A stretch of 64,000 nucleotides of DNA from Ciona savignyi (lineage: Eukaryota; Chordata; Ascidiacea; Phlebobranchia; Cionidae), in contig CH003372.1 of the NCBI GenBank assembly GCA_000149265.1, forward strand, positions 84,663 through 148,662, given 5' to 3'. The notes below the pieces were generated by a model. That model did no database searches, was not told the DNA's origin, and worked only from the letters and a program-made list of their open reading frames with translations. Of the stretch, positions 48,301 through 57,300 are shown in pieces. Position 1 is the first letter of the stretch. Every line of letters begins with the position of its first letter. The position numbers were made by a program, and so were the translations under genes.

Positions 48301-51300
48301 AGCGCTGTATTGAAATGAAGCTAAATTCCCAAAACAGACCGATTTAGTTTTTTGTGGTTTCAGGGAATTACTGGGTTTAGTAGATAAGTTTCTACTGGGT
48401 TTAGTACGTACGTTTCTGTTTTTACCTATGTGGGTTATGTTGTATAACAATTCTTAATGTTTTATTCTGATTAGTCAATTCCTTGTCTGATTTGTCGACT
48501 CCTTGTTGAATATGTTAGTACGATATGGCATGCCTGTCACAATCTTAATTCAGGAAAATATCTGCGTTTTAAAGGAATTAGCCCAACAAATGTTTTTTTA
48601 ATTGGAACAGAGTGTTCAAATGTCTTACATTTTACCAAATCTGATTCAAATTGGAGCTGCCAATTAAGCGATATGCGCAAAAAAGCTAATTTTTTAGAAA
48701 AAAAATATCGTTTTGGTTATTAACGTCTCAGGGGAATTCCCCTAGATATATTACCCAAAATTTTGGTTTCTGTATATCTAGGCCATGTTGTCTAACAAAT
48801 ATAAAAGTTGTATTGCCATTCCATTACTCCTTCTGGTAGGGGTCGTTGCCACAAGCCATGCCTGTCACAATCATGATTTGAAAACAAAATCTTATTTTTA
48901 GGGTATTTCCCTGGGTAATTTTTTAAATTCTTTTAAGTGATATATGAGTGGTTAATGCACTTACAGTTTACTTAATCTAATTGAAATTGGAGTAGCCGTT
49001 CAAGCGCTATGCCTAAAAAAGGTATTTTTTTTAAAAAAGAAACCGTTTTGGTTTTTCACCTACAAGAGGAATTCCCCTGGGTATATGCCCCAAAATTTTG
49101 GCTTATGCTTATCTAGACCATGTTGTCTAACAAATGACAAAGTTGTATTGCCATTCCATTACTCCTTCTGGTTGAGGTCGTTGCCACAAGCCATGCCTGT
49201 CACAATCATGATTTGAAAACAAAATCTTATTTTTAGGGTATTTCCCTGGGTAATTTTTTTTAATTCTTTTAAGTGGTATATCAGTGGCTAATGCACTTAC
49301 AGTTTACCGAATCTAATTGAAATTGGAGTAGCTGTTCAAGCGCTATGCCTAAAAAAGGTAATTTTTAAAAAAAAAGATACCGTTTTGGTTTTTCTCCTCC
49401 CAGGGGAATTCCCCAGGGTATTTGCCCCAAATAATTAGGTTAAAAGAAACGGATTAGCTTTCCTAAATGTCATTAATACACTCGCTACCGAATATAAAAC
49501 TTATGCTTGGAAGTTGGAATATATCTTTAAATACCTTACAAAAGTGCCTGGTTGTTTCTTAAGTTGTTGTTTCATTGACACCCCTGTATAATCACTGCAA
49601 AGGTGCGACCAAATATATACGCATTACGCAATATATATATTATACCACAAACCGTATAAACATTTTAAATTTTATATGTTTTCAGCTTTAGCTTAAGCTT
49701 TATCTGTGCAGTTAAGTAGTGTAAATAACAGTTTAATCGATTTATAGCTGTGAAGTAAAACTATATTTCTCTCATAGTTTGCATTTTGCGTCAGAAAATA
49801 AGTGTTTTTTGGACGAAATTTAGATCTCGATCGGATCGGCAAGGATTTTAATGATCGTGAAAAATCCTGATCGGCACTGCACTAGGTATTACCGCGTATG
49901 TACCAATGTAGACACAAAAAACGCGTTGTTCTCCCATCGCGACGCTTGTATGTCTTGCGTAGTTGAATTGTAGTACAGACAAACAATTACTGTAGACGAT
50001 CCGATGACCGAAACACGTAAAAATCAGGTGATGCTGCATACCCTGGCAAAATGCCAAAGGAAAAAACGTCGATTGCCATTTAGCTTGCGCGTCTTATCGC
50101 ACAACTTAAGGAAGCCGGAATTTAAATTCATTAAGGAACGTAAAAGGCGCGAACAAATTAAAGAACAGTGAAGAAAAAATTTATACAGTCTCTACTGTCA
50201 GATTATCCGACCTATTCTGACCTATGCTTCATTAGTGTCAGTCAGCGCAACATACCAGCGCAATATACAGGACAACCTGCGCAAGGTTCAAAGATTGGCC
50301 TGCCTATGCATCACTGGCGCCTTTAAAGGTACCCCCACAAGGGCAATGGAGATGCTACTTAACCTCCCCCCGCTGCATCTGTTCCTCCAGGGCACAGCCA
50401 TTAAAACGGCACACCGCCTGAGATTTTTAGGTCACTGGAAGGGGACTGGTTACTCAGTGTGGCACAAGAAAAGTCATATTGACATCTGTAACCAAGCAAT
50501 GGAAGATATCCATCTTCTCTCATTGCCAGTGGATTGCAGTTCCTGCACTCTCCATCTGGAACGCCATTTCGCGATTCAGATCAGCGACCGTGACAACATC
50601 ACTCCACCTGCACGCCCATCTGACCCATCACAGCTTGTCTGTTACACTGATGGGTCACGACTAGATGGATCGACTGGTGCTGGAGTACTTATTCAATCCA
50701 CCAAGTTTGATTACCAATTCAGCTTTCCACTTGGAAGCTTCCCCTCAGTTTTTTAAAAAGAGATTCTTGCAATAAATCATGCTGCAAGGATTCTGCAGTG
50801 TTGAAACACTGCAAAAATGTCCATCACCATTCACAGTGATAGTCAGGCTGCTCTGAAAGCTCCATTGAGCTTGAAGATACATAGCCCCTTGCTGCGAGAG
50901 ACATGGCACCTTCTTCACAATCTTGGAGGGCTTAATCTTGTGAAACTTTGCTGGATTCCAGGCCACTCAAACTTTGATGGCAATGATCAAGCTGACGAGT
51001 TGGCTCGTGACGCATCCAGCACTGCCTTCATCAGTCCAGAACCATTCCTCTGTATTCCTGTCTGCTCTGTCAGAACAGAATTGGAGGCGTGGATGAGCCG
51101 AAAACATGCTGAAGAATGGAGACAACACTGTGGCTGTCGTCAGACGAAGGAGTATCTTGGACAAGGCCTATCCCTGTTCAGGGAACTTCTCCGGCTGCGG
51201 CGGAGACAGTTACGATCTGTTCTTCAGATTATCACTGGTCATGCTAATTTGGCAAAGCACCAATCCATCCTCATGCGCACGGCATGTGCAACCTGTCCCT

Positions 51301-54300
51301 TTTGCCAAGAAGACAACGAGACTCCTTTACACTATGTTGGCCATTGTCCAGCATTTGCTGTAACCAGATGGAGGAATTTTGGAGTTTTTAAATCTGATGA
51401 TCTCGCATCTATCCCGGTCAAGCATTTAGTCAGTTTCCTTCAGGACACAGGCCGACTTTACCGCTATATCCCGGATCTATGTTAGCCCGGGGCGCTGGAG
51501 TAATGGGCCTTCCATGGCCTCCCGGTAGCTACTGTGGACCCGCCCATATTAATGTAATGGAATTTCCCTAGGTGTTTTTTTATTTTTTCTAATTGTTAAA
51601 TTAGTAGGTAATGCACTTACATTCCACCAAATCTGAATCAGATTGGAGCAGCCGTTCAAGCGCTATGCCACAAAAAGCTAAATTTTTAATAAAAATATAC
51701 CATTTTGGTTTTTAACCTCCCAGGGGAATTCCCCTTAATTTATCACCCAAAATTTTGGTTTCTGCATATCTAGACCATGTTGTCTAACAAAAGGCTAAGT
51801 TTTATTACGATTACATTATTCCTTTTGGTAGATGTCGGGGCGACATGCCATGCCTGTCAAACCTTTGACGAAAAAAAAAACAGAATAAAACAATATGTGT
51901 CCCAATTTTTCAATTGGGACCCATAATGATTAGGACAAAATTTAAGGTCGCAACTCCCAGCGGATCAAAAGTGACGGCAGAATGAAAAACCGGCCACACG
52001 ATGGCTTATTGTTGGTGAGCACGCCTACTTACAAGTTTTAATTGTCGATATCTCGAAAAGTAAACCATGTGGAAAGCTGAAAATTTGTTTTAAGGTATTT
52101 AAAGGTATGAGGAAACTGAATTTCACATCCAATTTATCCTTAGGGCATTATAAAATAGTCAAAATCAGGTTTTAAAATTATTTTACCACCCCGACGCTAG
52201 AGGGGGTAGCTCCTGTATGCAAGACAGTTTTGAGATGCAATCTTTTTTAAAAGTTAGAAATAGCTTAAATCTTTAAGCAGGTTAAAAATGAGCTTGTCTG
52301 AAAATCTTAGCAAAATCTGAGAGGTACGATGTACTTTTCAACTTTTTTTTGCTCAATTATAATGGAATGACCCTTGAGTCAATTGTTAAAAAAATTGTTT
52401 ACCATGCACAGTTTATGTAACGAAGCCAGTTGCTGATCTTAACATTTCCTCCATCAATGTAATGCGACAATTTTCCATTTTTATAGATCTGAAAAAAAGT
52501 TATTTTAATAGAAAACACAGGGACTGCCTGCATCAAAAAAACAACAGCACTCACCTCCCAGGCGTATCCTCCCTCGAACAGCGGTTTTAACTTGGTCACG
52601 TCGTTCCTGTGCACCGCCTCCCCTTCGTAAGGCCCGAACACGGTGTTCTTCTTGAAATCCACCTCACACCACGCCCCTAATCCCCCTTTCCGTATCCCGG
52701 ACGGCCCGACGGTTATTCCTTCCGGGCAAGTTTTCTTCGCTCTGTCCGCCAACCCCTGTGAAATATAAACTTAATTGAAAACAACAATTGTTGAAAATTG
52801 TTAAGTTTAGTATTTTTATACCCTATTATTAAATAATAGAAAATAAAGCAAATCACAGCAAAGTAAAAGGAAAGGCACAATCATTAAAACACTTCTATGT
52901 TCGGCCGGTTAAGTTCGTCGCCTTTCAATCGAAAGGTTGCAGATGCGAAACTGGTCGCTAGCTAGTCGGTTGTGTCCTTGGGCAAGGCACTTAACGGACA
53001 TTGCCTGGACACAGCAGATTAGTGGGTTCTACCATAGGCGTCGATTTTTTTGCGTTGTAAACAAAAACTGGGGTGGCGCCAAGACGGCATAAATTTATTT
53101 AGCTGTAACCAACTTTTAAACAGGCAAAAATTAGCCGACTTCGCACAATCGCTACGAATCCCTATTAGTGAATCACTACATATCTTTATAGCACTACAGA
53201 TTCGTCTTGTTATTTAATTATTTGGAAGATTGCGTCGGCAACCGCAGACGGCAAGATAAAACAAACACGTCGGCATTCGAATGTGTAGAAAGCCCCTTAT
53301 TTATATAGAATAACGTTGACGTTGTCTTAATCGCGACGATGGATGGATATAAATAGTAACATTGAAAGAAGTTCCGGGCCTTTTTTTCGGTTTACATGCT
53401 GTCATTGTGAGGATTTTTTCGTATTTATTGGAAAATAATTTAAAACACAACGTAAAAACACAAAAATGTTATAACGAAAAAAATATTTATTACTATCCAA
53501 GTCCAAAACGATGTCCAAACCGACTTTATTTAGTAAGGCACAAACAACTTTCCATTGTTAAAGTTAATTTGCCCCTCCATGTACTTCTATTAAACGTCCC
53601 TTGCCGAACGGAGAATCCGCGTGTTTCTTTTAGATGACGCATACCCACGCCACAATCGCCAATACGAATGTAAGATAATAGGAAAGTGTTTCTTTGAAAA
53701 GCGATTTTCAGGTAACGGCAGAAGGCGAGAAATGGATTTATAAAGATAGCGGTGGCTATTTTAATTTAGAAACAATTTGTGCAACAACAAATTTGTAATC
53801 TAAGATGGATACCGGCGAGTTAAAATAATTTTGTATTTTGACATTTCGTTTAGCATGTATAAATATAATCTAAAGTTATATCGGTCGGTTTAACATAGGC
53901 TATAGTTTTAAAACGGTTACGTTACGATACTTAGTATAACTTTGGTTTTAATACGCAGTCCTCGAAATTCACTTTTGCCAAATTAACTAAAGCCCACGGC
54001 AAAAAATGCCGTGGGTTTTTTTAGATCACTTACTAATTGCAAAAAAACTGTGTTACTAATTGCAAAAAAACAGCAGCCAGCTGTCAATCAAATCTCCGAG
54101 AGACTACGTCGCTTTGATCGTTGCACCCGATTTGCTGAGTTGACAATTCGGCAAATTTAATAAGATAAATATATGGAGCGTGTGTATGGCAATCGCATAT
54201 GTTTCCTCATTCGGTATTATTGTAATCGAGGTCGCTACACCTTAGTTTCCCTCCATTTCGTTTAAAGTGTAGTCCTCTATTATTTTGAAATTATTATCCA

Positions 54301-57300
54301 GTCCAAACTAGATAGATGCTTCCTACTATTCTAACATTGACGTTGGATTCAGGATTTGTAGTTTTTTGGAGCTATTGCTATGTGTTGTATTTTCATATAA
54401 TAGAGAGATCACAAATTAAACAATGTCCGTTAAGTGTTTTTGCCATGTGCCTTAGCTGACAGACTACTATTGTGCAATTGGCTCTTGTCCAACGCACTTT
54501 AGCGCGGTGTCGCCCAAATTAGAATAAACTTACCTCCGGATTTTTCGATTATTTAGTACTGCTTATAGATCCATAGCATCTTGCCGTGGGCTTTTACGTT
54601 TATACGATTTCCCACGGCATTTTTTTGCCGTGGACTCCGCAAACGAATTTCGAGGACTGAATACGTAATACTGTGTTAAAAATCAAACTATCAGCTTGTG
54701 AATGCTTGCGTATATTACGTTGACAATCAAACAATCGACGTGTGAATGGTGCGTATATTACGTTGACAATTAAACAATCGACGTGTGAATGGTGTCATGT
54801 ATAGGTGAAATTTATTAACATTTCGAAATAATAATGAACTTGTGTGTTATTTAAGGTTGCGATTTTTATGATTCTGTGCTACAAATTATTTTTTTACAGT
54901 AAACACATTGTAAAAAAATACCGTAATGAGTGAAAAAACTGGGGTGGCAAGTATGGTATATTTTGTATGTTGCCACCCCGCATTTTTTTTACTGGGTTGG
55001 CATGCCACCCCGCCACCCCGGGAATCGACGCCAGTGGGTTTTACTAAATCATACACAACACACTGCCATAGCTTCGGTAACCCGACGGTGGGCGCGAGGT
55101 GATCTGATGATTGCTCGTGTGTTAACCCTCTTGGTTTTCCCTTTCACGGGAATAAACATAATTATCTTATCCTATCCTATTGAAAAAATATATAAATTCA
55201 AAATTAATTTTCCATACATAAAAGATAGTTACAATATCCATGGATATAGGATAGGAAATGTATACTATTTTAATTATAACACAGCAATGGTCAGATAACA
55301 GAATGCACACCTCCAGGTTATCTAATCTATTGAAGTGTTTCATATGATAAACTAATTGTTATCTTTTTTAATATTTTCTTAACTTGTTTTAAGTTTAAAT
55401 ATTCATAAAATGCCAAATCCACTGCCATTTTGCTATATTTTAATTAAGAATTTTTTTAATTAGTATTTTTAAAATGCAAAAAATAACTTAACAAACGGGT
55501 GTCTAATAGAAAATTCGATAATTTACGAACCATTTTGATCTCGATATCTTCAACGTTTACATAAGGTCCATGCAATGTACAATCTCCAAGATATAGTTTT
55601 TCGCAATCATCGCAGTCTGAAATGTATAATGTGTTTGAGAAGTTTAACACTGTGATTAAGACAGTTATAACTGGTTATTATATAATATTCATGTTAACAC
55701 CACTGATAAGAACAGCAGAGAATATTGACATACACCGCCATTGTGCCCTAAGTTTGGTTACCAGACTAGGCATGTTCATGTTTTAATTGTATATAAAATT
55801 ACTAGAGGTATTATCACACAGGCAACTGTAAGATTACCTTACACCACCATGTGTATTAATGAGTGTTATAAAATATATTAAGACGTTTATTATGTTTTAG
55901 AACAACCATAAAGTGCATGGGTTCAGGAAATGTCAACCAAATGTACAAATGTTCGCCTCATATTCATTTTGGTTCAACAATTTTACAGCAGCTGCCTTTA
56001 CAGTGTAGGCAGCTGTCAGTTTTATCAAATCTCTTTGGCTGAACAAATGCAAGTGTCACTGAGTGTGATTCATGTAATGTGAACATATAATATTAGTGCA
56101 TTTGTTTTACTTTTAAAAAATTAATTTTACTTTTCCAAACAAGAAAACCAGTTGTTACATTAATCTAATTCAAACAAACTTAATTTACGCACAAAGAAAG
56201 TCATCATCCTTCAGGGCTTTGGGGTCCCTGTATTTCACAACTGCAAGGTTTCGCTTTGGGTATCTATCTTCAGCAGAGACGGGCTGTTAATGAAATGCAT
56301 ACATTACAAAAAGCGATCGAAACTCGATATATTGAACCGGCATGGAAGCTTCTACATGAAATAATCAACTGATTAATTGATGAATTTAAAGCATTTTATA
56401 TCTTACAGCCATGGTGATTAATTGAAGGAAATAGAAAATAGTTTAAAATGCTTCTTTTACCTTAATCTTGGGGCAAGTTTTACCATTTTTCTTTGTCTTT
56501 GTACTCTTGGCCGGTTCTGTAAAATCATGTTTAATTTACTAAATGTTTAAAAAAAAGGATATTAAAGATGGAAAAACACAACATCTATTTTTAGATTATT
56601 CAAGCATTAGGCTATAGAGTTTCTTATTAAAACCTTCTGTTTTAGTTAAATCCATTAATCCAGTCAATTCAGACAACACATCATTCTCTTATTGCCTTCC
56701 ACATAGACTATTTGGTAGCTGGTTACGAATTAACAACCATTCGGCTAACAGTCCAAAGTTAACAGGATAGTCAGATATACCTTCAGTGTAATCTTCCCCT
56801 TTAAACTCATCAGGGATAACAATTGTGTCGTCGTGTATCTCATTTTTCACTGAGCATTTCTGAATAAAAAGATATTTTTGTAATTGATAAAATATTTGTT
56901 AAAATCTGACCGGGGTCTATTGTGCAAGAAACAAATAAGCGAGCCGTGAAGTTTTTTTATTTAAAAAAGAAGACTTTAGTGTAGGCCGATGGGCTGTATC
57001 AGTAATCCAAAAAACAGGTTGGTTATGATACTGACAGTCTATATCTTTACTTTACAAACAACTAACTGGCTGTGCTACTTTCTAACCTAATATACTATGA
57101 GTGTCCATGGTCACTAACCACCAAGTTTGCAAGCTATTTTAATAAGTCTTACTGTGGAGTATAATATATAACACATATATCGGAATTTCTAAACTCTTGA
57201 TAAAAAATAAATATTGAGTAAACCATTTCTTGGTCACAAACAAACCTTTGCTAGCCATTTCTGCCTCTTTATAATGTCTGCAACTCCTGCAATATTTTTA

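Larger units (their letters stand above)
40833..51556 (+). mobile_element. LOA-like non-LTR retrotransposon, split by later insertions
   Basis: Plus-strand LINE in two pieces (about 40833-44478 and 50190-51556). Carries ORF1, an endonuclease-RT-RNase H ORF2 and a C-terminal zinc motif. The RNase H places it with the I/LOA group; GCPQGGILSPLLWNLLVD favours LOA. The 3' end reads gtggacccgcccatattaat then gtaatg. Several frameshifts make it inactive. It sits inside the TTGA element. Confidence 0.85.
37283..52373. mobile_element. TIR element with TTGA duplication, swollen to 15.1 kb by nested insertions
   Basis: Left end gggtcattccattata and right end tataatggaatgaccc, each flanked by TTGA (37279-37282 and 52374-52377). 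The inverted repeats also share acctctcagattttgctaag then attttcagacaa. The element's own sequence is visible at 37283-37369, about 40398-40832 and 51557-52373; a second copy of part of it lies at 48035-49450. No transposase belonging to it was recognised; superfamily unknown. Confidence 0.8.

Noticed and set aside
49830-49890. hAT terminus-like sequence (gatcggcaaggattttaatg)
   Set aside because: No partner end or target duplication was found.
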